Part shown: in pieces, positions 28,867-37,219 of the stretch
Position numbering within the stretch: position 1 is the first letter of the stretch
Layout: every line of letters starts with the position of its first letter
Source: Neomesorhizobium albiziae
GTDB taxonomy: Bacteria > Pseudomonadota > Alphaproteobacteria > Rhizobiales > Rhizobiaceae
DNA length: 64,000 bases
Assembly: GCF_900114255.1 (NCBI RefSeq)
Contig: NZ_FOSL01000023.1
Span: forward strand, 18,427 to 82,426
Direction of reading: 5' to 3'
The notes under the pieces: model-generated
What the model was told of the DNA's origin: nothing
The model's database searches: none
Seen by the model: only the letters and a program-made list of their open reading frames with translations
Made by a program: the position numbers and the translations under genes

Positions 28867-30150
28867 TTGAAAGCAGTGCGACCGCGCAAGGCGAGCGGGG
28901 AAGGCCGTGCCGTATTGGCTGCGCTTCTTGCCGTTTTGCTGGCGTCTTGCACGACCGCCGATCAGAGCGGCACAGAACTGACCTCCTCCGGCTTCAACAG
29001 CATGGCCAGTTCGACCGCCAGCACCGATTCCGCCACAGGCATGGTGATGTCGGCCGACAGCGACACCGCACTTCCCGAGCAGGTGGCCTACCTTCCCGTA
29101 TCGAAGCCCGGCGACGCCGAGTTTGCTGCGATTGCCACCGATGCCCAGGCGACCCCCGCAGCACCAACGGCAGAAACGGCCGCGGCCTCGCAACCGCCGA
29201 CGGACAGGCAGCAAAGCGTAACCAAACGGCAAGCCCCACAGCCCGCGGCTGAAACAGCAGCCGCCGATGCGAGCCAGGCGCCGAAAGCCGAGCCGGAACC
29301 GGCCACAACGGCAGCCATTCCGGTTCCAACCGCAAAGGAAGCGGCGCCGGCAGACAAGAATCAGGTCATCGTGACCGCAACCGATCCCGCAGCGACGCCC
29401 CAATCGATCGAACCCAAGAAACGCGGCTTCCTGTCCGCTTTCTTCGGCGGTTCGGCAAAATCGGAAAAGCCGGCCGTAGCCCAGATCGCGGCGGCAGCGC
29501 CGGTAAGGCAGCAGAAGCCGAGCGAAATCACGCAGATCACCTCAACTGAGCAGGCAAAGCCGGAAAAGGCCAAGCCGCTTGTCCAGCTTGCGTCGGCTTC
29601 TGGTGAAGAAGCCAAGCCGCTCGTCGCGCGGGCCTCGTTGAGGGGCGCCGATCTCGATCCGCTACCGGGCGTTCGCCAGACGGCACTTTTCGAGATCAAG
29701 CGCAAATCGGGCATCGACGACGACAGCGACGTCGACCTGCATGAAGACGAAGGCGGCCCGGTCCAGCTCGCTTCGGCGGCCGGTCTCGCCCGGCTGGCGC
29801 CCAACGGCCTGCTGACGCAGACCGAACGCGTCGATGTCGCCTGCCTGAAACCATCGCTGGTGCGGGTGCTGAAAACGGTCGAGCGGCATTACGGTCGCAA
29901 GATCATGGTCACTTCCGGCTATCGCAGCCCGTCGCACAATCGCCGCGCCCGTGGCGCCAAGAATTCGCTGCATATGTATTGCGCGGCCGCCGACGTGCAG
30001 GTTCAGGGCGTCAGCAAATGGGAGTTGGCCAGCTTTGTCCGCTCCATGCCCGGACGCGGTGGCATCGGCACCTACTGCCACACGGAATCAGTGCATATCG
30101 ACGTCGGCCCCGAGCGCGACTGGAACTGGCGCTGCCGTCGCCGCCAGTAG
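28867..30150 (+). CDS. Lipoprotein with C-terminal M15A peptidase-like domain
   Basis: 427 residues. The N-terminus gives a lipobox, LAALLAVLLASC. A long low-complexity Ala/Pro/Glu/Lys region (about 60-290) probably spans the periplasm or wall. The last 120 residues form an M15A/YcbK-type peptidase domain: MVTSGYRSPSHNRRARG, then zinc-ligand motifs SLHMYCAAADVQVQG and SVHIDVG. D-Ala-D-Ala carboxypeptidase or related peptidoglycan cleavage is inferred. The TTG at 28867 follows AAGGGGGAAAG; a GTG at 28834 without a ribosome site is the alternative. Confidence 0.78.
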   Translation: MKAVRPRKASGEGRAVLAALLAVLLASCTTADQSGTELTSSGFNSMASSTASTDSATGMVMSADSDTALPEQVAYLPVSKPGDAEFAAIATDAQATPAAPTAETAAASQPPTDRQQSVTKRQAPQPAAETAAADASQAPKAEPEPATTAAIPVPTAKEAAPADKNQVIVTATDPAATPQSIEPKKRGFLSAFFGGSAKSEKPAVAQIAAAAPVRQQKPSEITQITSTEQAKPEKAKPLVQLASASGEEAKPLVARASLRGADLDPLPGVRQTALFEIKRKSGIDDDSDVDLHEDEGGPVQLASAAGLARLAPNGLLTQTERVDVACLKPSLVRVLKTVERHYGRKIMVTSGYRSPSHNRRARGAKNSLHMYCAAADVQVQGVSKWELASFVRSMPGRGGIGTYCHTESVHIDVGPERDWNWRCRRRQ

Positions 30151-30307
30151 GCCCGTCCACTGCGACCTGACGCCTCAGCCCTCCGACCCCCGTTCGATCG
30201 GCGCCGGCAAAAACTCCTTTCTTACAATGGCTTCGCGCGGGACTCTCAAAAGCAACCTGCGTTCCAGATGCACGCAAAAAAGTTTGGCTCCACGGCCAAA
30301 GACGGGG

Positions 30308-30336
30308 TTGCCCACCGCGTGCAACCTTACTATAAA
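30308..30336 (+). promoter_or_regulatory. Promoter of tRNA-Glu
   Basis: A -35-like TTGCCC (30308-30313), a 17-bp spacer and a near-consensus -10 TATAAA (30331-30336), which places the start about 7-10 bases before the tRNA. Seen by eye only. Confidence 0.65.
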
Positions 30337-30350
30337 CCGCCCATCTGAGC

Positions 30351-30425
30351 GCGCCCATCGTCTAGCGGTCAGGACACCGCCCTTTCACGGCGGTAACAGG
30401 GGTTCGATTCCCCTTGGGCGTACCA
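30351..30425 (+). tRNA. tRNA-Glu (anticodon TTC)
   Basis: 75 bases including an encoded CCA. The acceptor arms GCGCCCA and TGGGCGT pair with one G-U at the first position. The D arm contains TAGCGGTCAGGAC, the anticodon stem-loop CCGCCCTTTCACGGCGG carries TTC, and the T arm is GGGGTTCGATTCCCC. The CCCTTTCACGG loop is characteristic of bacterial tRNA-Glu. Confidence 0.96.
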
Positions 30426-30573
30426 GACCTTTTCCCGCATATTAAAAGACAGTCGAACCTAGCAAATCGCCCGGGTCGCCCCCAGCGCAGCCGCCGTTTA
30501 CGGCGGTCGGCTTGCCAACGATGCAATTCTTTGGTTTTCTGTGCGCGGGCACGGGCTTGTCAGGTAGGCGCAC

Positions 30574-30861
30574 ATGGCGACTGATTGGCTCCGCACGTTG
30601 AAAGAACGCAGCGAACTCGCGCTCAAGACGACGCGAGCGATGCCCGGCTACCTCGCTGACCCGAGTCACAGCCTCGATGAAATCGAGCATCTTCATGACG
30701 TCGTGACGAAGTGCTCGAAAGAAATGACACGGCTGAAAGGCCAACTACGACGCGCCAAGGTCGATGCGTCACTCCGCAAATCCGCGGACTCATTGAAAGT
30801 CGTCTGGGATGACATCGGACATGTCGTCTCCGACCGGCTCGAAGAGATGCGCCGCCATTGA
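30574..30861 (+). CDS. Hypothetical helical protein
   Basis: 95 residues, charged and mostly helical (LDEIEHLHDVVTKCSKEMTR, LRRAKVDASLRKSADSLK), with heptad-like spacing that could form a coiled coil. No signal peptide, membrane segment or known motif is seen. It begins 148 bp after the tRNA-Glu, at the head of three genes I cannot assign. ATG start; ribosome site weak (AGGTAGG). Confidence 0.5.
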   Translation: MATDWLRTLKERSELALKTTRAMPGYLADPSHSLDEIEHLHDVVTKCSKEMTRLKGQLRRAKVDASLRKSADSLKVVWDDIGHVVSDRLEEMRRH

Positions 30862-30932
30862 AACGCCGACGCATGGGTTGTGGACAATCCTTCTGAGGCG
30901 CGCCTTCACCGACTTCCTCGGCGGCCAAGCAA

Positions 30933-31334
30933 TTGTCTGATGAAACAACGCTGATCCAACGCATTCCCGGGCTATTCCTTGCGACTTTATGCTCTGTTGC
31001 AGCCTGGACAGGCGCCACGCAGGCGCAGAACCTTCTCTCCATCACCGCGCCGGTCTCCGGCCACACCGTTGACGGGAAGCTCTCCTTTTCTGGAACGGCC
31101 GCGGGCAACACCTTCACCCGGCAAGGAACCATTCAGGGGCGAACGAACACCGGCGTGGCATGCCGGGGCACGACCACCGCAAACCTCACCTTTTCAAGCG
31201 GAGAGGGAACCATTGTTTGCGGGAAACTTTCAGGCCGGTTCGCATTCTCGCTGACCAGCAGACAGCCCCCGAAAGGTACTGGGACCGGGGTTCTTTCTGA
31301 CGGACGCAAGGTAGTGGTGAGAATAGGACGATAA
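30933..31334 (+). CDS. Small secreted protein, function unknown
   Basis: 133 residues. A signal peptide (LFLATLCSVAAWTGATQAQ) precedes a beta-rich domain with two cysteines (GVACRGTT and TIVCGKLSG) that could form a disulfide. The second half, GKLSGRFAFSLTSR then GTGVLSDGRKVVVRIG, looks like the end strands of a small barrel. No family is recognised. The start is uncertain: TTG 30933 is the only in-frame initiator before the signal peptide. Confidence 0.5.
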   Translation: MSDETTLIQRIPGLFLATLCSVAAWTGATQAQNLLSITAPVSGHTVDGKLSFSGTAAGNTFTRQGTIQGRTNTGVACRGTTTANLTFSSGEGTIVCGKLSGRFAFSLTSRQPPKGTGTGVLSDGRKVVVRIGR

Positions 31335-31407
31335 CGCTGGCAGCAATTTCCCGGACGAAAAGTCTGGGCCGAAAGCGCTATCGCTTCCGGCCCTTAGCAG
31401 GACAGTC

Positions 31408-31731
31408 TCAGCGTTTCAAACGCTCGACGCAGAGCGCACGCAGCACGAGGGCAGCTTCCGCGTAGGTCGTCTGGTTGGCGGTAATCTGGAGCAATGACGG
31501 GTCATTAATCGTCGCCTGCACCTCATCGAGCACACGGACGGGCAGAATGTCGGTGCAGGTGCGCATGCGTCCGAAGACGGCACTGATGGCGGTCGGCTTG
31601 CCGTCGCATTCGACGCGTGGTTCAGGCGCGCCATCCTGCCACGCTTCATAGGCATCCAGCGCATCTTCAAAGGCATAGTGGAGAAAAACCGGCGCGTGGC
31701 CTTCGTGGAGCGGGGGAAGCACGTGTCGCAT
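31408..31731 (-). CDS. Hypothetical protein
   Basis: 107 residues, acidic overall, apparently soluble: MRHVLPPLHEGHAPVFLHYA, EDALDAYEAWQDG, and a helical end AEAALVLRALCVERLKR. No motif recognised. ATG 31729-31731 is preceded by AGAGGAAA at good spacing, which decides the start against a longer frame running to 31914. It lies between the secreted-protein gene and the polyketide operon; 262 bp upstream of its start I see no gene. Confidence 0.5.
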   Translation of the reverse strand: MRHVLPPLHEGHAPVFLHYAFEDALDAYEAWQDGAPEPRVECDGKPTAISAVFGRMRTCTDILPVRVLDEVQATINDPSLLQITANQTTYAEAALVLRALCVERLKR

Positions 31732-31993
31732 CTTTGTTTCCTCTCGTTTTATATATTGACCGAAAGATTCCCGCCCTCTCTCGTTCGATACCGGCTTCAA
31801 CGCTCGGCCATCCCAGCCGGGAAACACCCTATTTACGCTTCGGGAATGGTCGACCGGAACGCGTCGATGCCACATTATGGACAAGGTTGGCGACGGGAAG
31901 CAACCTCCACGCAAGGATTTCCGGTTGCTGCCCGATCACAAAACAGGACCGGCAGCCGGAACGCCCTCCAACGTGCTCCGGATGCGAAAAACT

Positions 31994-33169
31994 TCAGTCG
32001 AGCCCGGGAACAATTGTCGTCTTGCCGCTCAACCTTGCACCGAATGTCAAAATCCCCGGAAGCCTTTCCACCAGCGGCGCAATGGCCGTTACACTTCCCG
32101 GAAAGGCAAGGATTTTCGCAAAACCGGCCGCGGCTGCGATACGCAGACTAAACTGTTTTCGCCAGGCCGCCGAATATCGGCGGCCAGCCGCCTCGCACGC
32201 GGCCCTGTTGAGAAACCCGACATCCTCCAGTTCAGCAGCAAGTAGCCATCCTGACTGGATGGCCATTGAAATGCCCTCGGCGATGATCGGATGCGACTCG
32301 CCCGCAAGATTGCCGACCCGGAAAATGCCGTCGGCGTAGGCTGGCCGTATACCGGGACGGATCGGGCCGGCAGCGAGCCAGCCGCCATCCGGCGCTATGT
32401 TTCCCACAGTTTCAGCGACGCCCCTGCAACTGACCGCGATGTGGTGGAACGCCGCCTCGCCTGCGGAAAGATCGCGATGACGGGAGCGCGCGGCGGCAAG
32501 GACATCGCGCCTGATGCAGCAGGAGATCGACAGCCGGCCATGATCGGACCAGACCATGCCGCCGTAACCTCCGGGAAAAATGAAAAGCGGCATCAGGTCG
32601 GTCGCGAGCCGGGCATCCCTGAAATGTGCCTTGAAGCCGAACAGATCGTCAGGCCGTTGTGTCTTCGGCAATTGGCTGGGCAGCCTGCCCTGCTCCCAGG
32701 AGCCGTGCGCGGCGACGACCGCGTGCGCGCGCAGCAACCGCTGCTGCCCGCCGGAACTGATCCTGACGGCATTCAATGTCTCTTCACGGGCGATATCGAT
32801 AGCCTGCCAGGGCTGAAACACCTCGACGCCCGCGTTTCGGGCGGCTGACAGGAGGAGCGTGTCCAAAAGATCGCGGCCGAGCGCACGTCCATACCTTCCG
32901 GAAGCCGCAGGCATCGTCGCTTCGATCTTTCTGCCGCCGGCGAAAAAGCCAACCCGACGCACCTCCGGTCCGGCTTCGGCGCGCCAGGCCTCGCCGACGC
33001 CGAACGTATCGAAGAGCGACAGATTGGTCGCCGACACGAATTCCCCGCAGACCTTGCGACGCGGGAACACACTCTTTTCCACGATCGCAACCGCCCGGCC
33101 CTGCCGGGCAAGCGCGAGCGCGGTCGAACTTCCAGCAGGGCCGGCGCCGATGACGATCACATCGAACAT
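31994..33169 (-). CDS. FAD-dependent oxidoreductase of the polyketide operon
   Basis: 391 residues. N-terminal Rossmann fold for FAD (DVIVIGAGPAGSSTALALAR), the KVCGEFVSATNLSLFD segment found in geranylgeranyl-reductase/PHBH-like flavoproteins, and a late FAD motif FRVGNLAGESHPIIAEGISM. It is the last gene of the operon; its ATG (33167-33169) overlaps the methyltransferase stop, so translation is coupled. In Streptomyces phenolic-lipid loci a flavoprotein hydroxylase follows the type III PKS and methyltransferase; by analogy this enzyme may hydroxylate or reduce the polyketide ring or chain. Confidence 0.83.
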   Translation of the reverse strand: MFDVIVIGAGPAGSSTALALARQGRAVAIVEKSVFPRRKVCGEFVSATNLSLFDTFGVGEAWRAEAGPEVRRVGFFAGGRKIEATMPAASGRYGRALGRDLLDTLLLSAARNAGVEVFQPWQAIDIAREETLNAVRISSGGQQRLLRAHAVVAAHGSWEQGRLPSQLPKTQRPDDLFGFKAHFRDARLATDLMPLFIFPGGYGGMVWSDHGRLSISCCIRRDVLAAARSRHRDLSAGEAAFHHIAVSCRGVAETVGNIAPDGGWLAAGPIRPGIRPAYADGIFRVGNLAGESHPIIAEGISMAIQSGWLLAAELEDVGFLNRAACEAAGRRYSAAWRKQFSLRIAAAAGFAKILAFPGSVTAIAPLVERLPGILTFGARLSGKTTIVPGLD

Positions 33170-33882
33170 CATCCGCTGGCGCCTCCCCGGGCGACAAATA
33201 CATGGGTGAACGGACCGACATTGTACTCTTCGACAACATCCGCACGCTCTCGAAGCCAGAGGGCGGAGAGCTCGGCACCAGCGAATCCGGCACGAACGCT
33301 TGCCGGCGCATCGTGCAACGTCACGTCATTGCCGCCGACCGCCCACAAGAGCTTTGACAGCGTCAACGCCGCGGCGCACCGGCGCGGTTCGGTCGCCACC
33401 AATACCGGCGCAAGCACGTGCAGCCCGGCAAACAGCTTTGCCAGTGTGGCGTCGTCGAAATGATGGAGGAAAAGGTTGGCGGTGATCAGATCGAACTGGC
33501 GGTGGCCGTGTCGCGCAATCCATTCGAACACGTCCGCGGTGGCCACCTCGGTCCGCCAGCCAAGTCGCGTAAATTCGGCAAGGCGCGCTCCGTTGATCAG
33601 ATTGGCGCGGTCGAGCAATGTCAGTTCGACCGCCGGCCAGCGCCTTGCCAGTTTTCGCGCCAGGACCAGCATGAATGCGCCGTCACCGGCTCCGATTTCC
33701 AGAATGCGGCGCGGCGGTTGCATGACATGGCGATGGAGCAGCCTGGTCATGATTCCAGCCTGAAACATCAACATGTTGATGCGCCGCAGGTCGCGGCGCG
33801 ACGCTACCGCCCGCGGATCGTCTCGCAAGAGCCCATCCAGAATTTCGGGCTCGACACGGCGAAAAGCGAGTTCGTCCGGCAT
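33169..33882 (-). CDS. Class I SAM-dependent methyltransferase of the polyketide operon
   Basis: 237 residues. Motif I is ILEIGAGDGAFMLVLARKLA, with a following acidic strand VELTLLDRANL and motif-IV-like FDLITANLFLHHFDDATLAK. Small-molecule O- or C-methyltransferase type. It starts six bases after the polyketide synthase stop and overlaps the start of the flavoprotein gene, so all three are translated from one message. A ring-hydroxyl methylation is the likely step, by analogy with phenolic-lipid clusters. Confidence 0.82.
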   Translation of the reverse strand: MPDELAFRRVEPEILDGLLRDDPRAVASRRDLRRINMLMFQAGIMTRLLHRHVMQPPRRILEIGAGDGAFMLVLARKLARRWPAVELTLLDRANLINGARLAEFTRLGWRTEVATADVFEWIARHGHRQFDLITANLFLHHFDDATLAKLFAGLHVLAPVLVATEPRRCAAALTLSKLLWAVGGNDVTLHDAPASVRAGFAGAELSALWLRERADVVEEYNVGPFTHVFVARGGASG

Positions 33883-33888
33883 CCCAAA

Positions 33889-34965
33889 TCAGCCTGCGGT
33901 CCGGAACATCATGGTCTCTGCCGTGAGACCCGGTCCAAATGCCATGGCGCAGCCACGCTGGCCGGGTCTGCCCTGTTTCAGCATTCTTTCGATCACGAAC
34001 ATCACCGTCGCCGACGACATGTTGCCATAGTCGTGCAACACCCCGCGCGATGCGTCGAGAGCTCGTGGGTCAAGATCCAGCGCACGCTCGACCGCATCGA
34101 GAACGGAACGGCCGCCTGGATGCACCGCCCAGAGATCGACATCCCCGACCGCGACATCGGCAAAAATTTCGCCTGCCCGGGAGCCCAACGTTTCGTTTAT
34201 CGCGCCTGGGACCTGCCCGGAAAGCACCATGTCGAATCCATTGTCGTGGATACTCCACGTCATCAATTGCCGGCCTTGCGGGGCGACAACGGCGCAAAAG
34301 GTATCGAGTTGCAGGCCATGCGCTTCGGCGGTGACCAGCGCTGCCGCGCAGCCATCGCCCCATAGGCAGAAGGACAGCAGCTTTTCCAGGTCGGCGGTTT
34401 CCTTGAGATGCAGCGTGCAGATTTCGACATCTACGATGAGAACGCGCGCTTCAGCGTCCGAACGGACGATATGGCGCGCAAGTTTCAGCGCGTTGATGGC
34501 CGCGTAGCAGCCCATGAAACCAATGATGGTGCGTTCGACCGCGTCGCGCAGCCCGCAGCGCGCGACCAGTTCGAGATCGATGCCGGGTGCTGAAAAGCCG
34601 GTGCAGGTGGTGACGATCAGATGGGTGATGCGGCTGCGATCCTCATCTTGGAGAAGCCGGTCGACTGCCTGCTTGGCCAGTTGCGGCGCCGCCGCCTCGT
34701 AAAGCTCCATGCGCTTGGCGGTGCCGGGAAAGGCGCCTCGGCGGAACAAGCCTGCGGCGTCGAGCGTCGCACCTTCAGGATCGCTGGCGGGTTCGAAACA
34801 GGAATAGCGGCGTGCGATGCCTGCACGGTCAGCCATTCTGACGAAGATGGACCGCTGGCGCGGCTCTCGCTCGAGCATCGAAGCGGCAAAACTCAGGAAA
34901 AAACGATGCACTTCATAGCGAGGCGCAGCGGTCGCGACACGATTAAGATAGGCATTTGGCGGCAT
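33889..34965 (-). CDS. Type III polyketide synthase (chalcone-synthase-like)
   Basis: 358 residues. Thiolase fold with the complete type III triad: Cys153 in GFMGCYAAINAL, His282 in WAVHPGGRSVLD and Asn315 in DYGNMSSATVMFV. The TTCTGFSAPGIDLEL and AFGPGLTAETMMF motifs are also family hallmarks. The enzyme condenses an acyl-CoA starter with malonyl-CoA units to pyrones, resorcinols or similar phenolics. ATG 34963-34965 lies eight bases after AGGAG, which decides against the GTG at 34980. First gene of the three-gene operon. Confidence 0.92.
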   Translation of the reverse strand: MPPNAYLNRVATAAPRYEVHRFFLSFAASMLEREPRQRSIFVRMADRAGIARRYSCFEPASDPEGATLDAAGLFRRGAFPGTAKRMELYEAAAPQLAKQAVDRLLQDEDRSRITHLIVTTCTGFSAPGIDLELVARCGLRDAVERTIIGFMGCYAAINALKLARHIVRSDAEARVLIVDVEICTLHLKETADLEKLLSFCLWGDGCAAALVTAEAHGLQLDTFCAVVAPQGRQLMTWSIHDNGFDMVLSGQVPGAINETLGSRAGEIFADVAVGDVDLWAVHPGGRSVLDAVERALDLDPRALDASRGVLHDYGNMSSATVMFVIERMLKQGRPGQRGCAMAFGPGLTAETMMFRTAG

Positions 34966-35209
34966 CTGGCAGCTCCTCACTTGCCCCGATCGCTAAAAGC
35001 CGACGCCGATCCGGTGCCGCGGCCCACGTTGTTTGTGCGGCCGTACTTTGCTTCGCACCCTAACACGAGAAAGCCCGCCATCGGCTAACGCTGACCGCTG
35101 CCGGTTTCGTCCCGGACATATGGACGCGTAACAGCGACAGGGGGTTGCCTAGGGCTTCCTGCCAAACAAGCCAAATGCCGCACGTTGCGGAACCGGTGGG
35201 AGAACCCCT

Positions 35210-35238
35210 TTGACAACCTCTCTCACTCGTGCTGAATT
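35210..35238 (+). promoter_or_regulatory. Promoter of the GntR/cystathionine-lyase/ABC cluster
   Basis: Perfect -35 TTGACA (35210-35215), 17-bp spacer, weak -10 TGAATT (35233-35238). The palindromic operator begins eight bases downstream, on top of the expected transcription start. Confidence 0.55.
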
Positions 35239-35240
35239 GG

Positions 35241-35261
35241 AACAATGGTCAGACCAATTAG
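35241..35261. promoter_or_regulatory. FadR/PdhR-type operator
   Basis: The core TGGTCAGACCA (35246-35256) is a perfect 11-bp palindrome centred on one base, flanked by AA-rich and AATT sequence. It matches the TGGTnnnACCA pattern bound by FadR-subfamily GntR regulators (compare FadR TGGTCnGACCA and PdhR TTGGTnnnACCAA). It lies just before a GntR gene and at the predicted start site, so autoregulation is the natural reading. Confidence 0.7.
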
Positions 35262-35306
35262 ATCGGTCACGTCTTGAGTTTAACGTCCCTTCCCCCGATC
35301 CACACG

Positions 35307-36008
35307 ATGTCGCGCGACGACGCGGTGTTGAAGGCGTTGGTGGATTTCGTTGCCCACGAAAGCCTTGCGCCGGGCGATCGGCTGCCGACCGAGCGTATCC
35401 TTTCAGAACGGCTCAAGGTGAGCCGCACGACGGTGCGTGAGGCGTTGACGCGATGGGAAGGGCTCGGCCTTGTCGAGCGGCGACAAGGCAGCGGCACCTA
35501 CCTGAAGGCTGCCGTGTCGCGCGACATGTTGCACCTGCCGCTGACGCTCGCTTCCGGCAATGATTTTCGCAGCCTGATGCACACTCTGGAAATCCGCCGT
35601 GGGCTCGAGGCGGAAGCTGCAGCACTTTGCGCAAAGCGGGCCGGGCCGTCCGAGCTCGCCTTCATCCGCGAAAAGCTCGAGGCGATGGAAGAAAGCTTCC
35701 ACCGGCGCGACGGCATGTCATCTGAAGAAGACTGGGATTTCCACCAGGCGATCTACCAGGCATCGGGAAATCCGTTGTTTGCGCAGATTATCGCCGCCAT
35801 GCACGAAATGTTCCACCGCTTTTGGGAGCACCCGCTCGGCGTCCACGATTTCGGCCACGCCAGCTTCCCCTATCACCGCACGATCTACGAACGCGTGGCC
35901 GCCCACGATGCCGAAGGCGCGCGTGCCGAAGCGCTGAAGCTCATCGCCACCGTCGAAGCCGATCTGAAACGCGGCGCCGCCAATCTGAACCTGCCAGGCC
36001 TGACATGA
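35307..36008 (+). CDS. GntR-family regulator, FadR subfamily
   Basis: 233 residues. N-terminal winged HTH (LAPGDRLPTERILSERLKVS, TTVREALTRWEGLGLVERRQ) and a C-terminal all-helical FCD domain whose metal/ligand residues appear as EEDWDFHQAIYQASGN and FGHASFPYHRTIYERVAAHD. Subfamily members sense organic acids, amino acids or acyl-CoA. ATG 35307 is used; the longer frame begins with a TTG inside the leader. Its stop overlaps the start of the lyase gene (ATGA), so the two are coupled. Likely autoregulated through the TGGTCAGACCA site. Confidence 0.88.
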   Translation: MSRDDAVLKALVDFVAHESLAPGDRLPTERILSERLKVSRTTVREALTRWEGLGLVERRQGSGTYLKAAVSRDMLHLPLTLASGNDFRSLMHTLEIRRGLEAEAAALCAKRAGPSELAFIREKLEAMEESFHRRDGMSSEEDWDFHQAIYQASGNPLFAQIIAAMHEMFHRFWEHPLGVHDFGHASFPYHRTIYERVAAHDAEGARAEALKLIATVEADLKRGAANLNLPGLT

Positions 36009-37192
36009 ACGAACACCCGATCCGATCGGACCATGACTATCTCGCGGAAGCAGCGACCCTGCTCGCCCATGACGAGCCGTTTCCGGGCGGCGCCGTGGTG
36101 CCGCCGATCTACCAGACGTCGCTGTTCACCTTCGACAGTTATGCCGAAATGGCCGACACTTTCGCCGGGCGGCGGAAACAGCCGATCTATTCGCGCGGTG
36201 ATAACCCGACGGTGATGGAGTTCGAGGCGCGTATTGCTGCACTCGAAGGCGCGGAAGCGGCGCGTGGCTTTTCCAGCGGCATGGCGGCGATCAGCGCGAC
36301 GGTGCTCGCCTTCGTCGGCGCAGGTGAACGCATTGTCGCGGTGCGCAACTGCTACGGCGACGCCTACCGGCTGTTCGAACGCCTGCTGCCGCATCTCGGC
36401 ATCAAGATCGATTACGTCGACGGCAGCGACCCGGATGCCGTCGCGGCAGCGCTACCCGGCGCGAAACTGCTCTATCTCGAGAGCCCGACATCCATGGTGT
36501 TCGACCTGCAGGACATCGGGCTTTACGCCAGAATGGCGCGCCAGCATGGAGCCATCACCACGATCGACAATTCCTGGGCTACTCCACTGTTCCAGAAGCC
36601 GATCGCCCACGGTATCGATCTCGTACTGCATTCGGCCTCGAAATATCTCGGCGGTCACAGCGATACCGTCGCCGGCGTCGTTGCAGGTTCGGCGGACCTC
36701 ATCAAACAGATCAACGAACGCACCTATTCCTATCTCGGTGCTAAGCTTTCACCCTTCGAGGCATGGCTCTTGCTGCGCGGCCTCAGAACCCTGCCGTTGC
36801 GCCTGCCGCACCATATGCGCAGCGCTCTCACCATCGCCGAGCGGCTGAAGGACCATGTGAGCGTCGAGCGGGTGATCCATCCGGCCTGGTCGAACCATCC
36901 GGGCAAAGCGACGCTTGCCGGCTATTCCGGGCTGTTCTCCTTCGAGGTCAGCGAAGAAATCGACATTCCCGCGCTGGTGGATGAACTGAAACTTTTCCGC
37001 ATCGGCGTCAGCTGGGGTGGTCACGAAAGCCTGGTGGTGCCTGCGCTCGCCTCGCTGCAGCAGACGCCGGACGCCAACTCAATCGGACGCTTCGGCGTCA
37101 GCCCGCGGCTTGTCCGGCTGCATGTCGGGCTGGAGCACGTCGAGGACCTCTGGACAGACCTTCAACAAGCGCTCGAACGAGCCAGAAAATAA
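36005..37192 (+). CDS. Cys/Met-metabolism PLP enzyme, cystathionine beta-lyase-like
   Basis: 395 residues. Fold-type I PLP enzyme of the MetB/MetC family: YSRGDNPTVMEFEARIAALE, GFSSGMAAISATVLAFV, the PLP-binding TIDNSWATP and the Schiff-base lysine in LHSASKYLGGHSD. The SWGGHESLV motif near the C-terminus is typical of beta/gamma lyases. Could act as cystathionine beta-lyase, methionine gamma-lyase or a related C-S lyase. It overlaps the regulator gene upstream and is followed after 27 bp by a sugar-type binding protein. Confidence 0.85.
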   Translation: MNEHPIRSDHDYLAEAATLLAHDEPFPGGAVVPPIYQTSLFTFDSYAEMADTFAGRRKQPIYSRGDNPTVMEFEARIAALEGAEAARGFSSGMAAISATVLAFVGAGERIVAVRNCYGDAYRLFERLLPHLGIKIDYVDGSDPDAVAAALPGAKLLYLESPTSMVFDLQDIGLYARMARQHGAITTIDNSWATPLFQKPIAHGIDLVLHSASKYLGGHSDTVAGVVAGSADLIKQINERTYSYLGAKLSPFEAWLLLRGLRTLPLRLPHHMRSALTIAERLKDHVSVERVIHPAWSNHPGKATLAGYSGLFSFEVSEEIDIPALVDELKLFRIGVSWGGHESLVVPALASLQQTPDANSIGRFGVSPRLVRLHVGLEHVEDLWTDLQQALERARK

Positions 37193-37219
37193 CGTCAACC
37201 AAAAAAATGGGAGAGTGAC

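Larger units (their letters stand above)
34966..35306. other. Divergent regulatory gap between the PKS operon and the GntR gene
   Basis: No gene is seen here. The right part holds the GntR promoter and operator described separately; the left part must hold the PKS operon promoter, but I cannot pick out convincing boxes for it. Confidence 0.5.
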
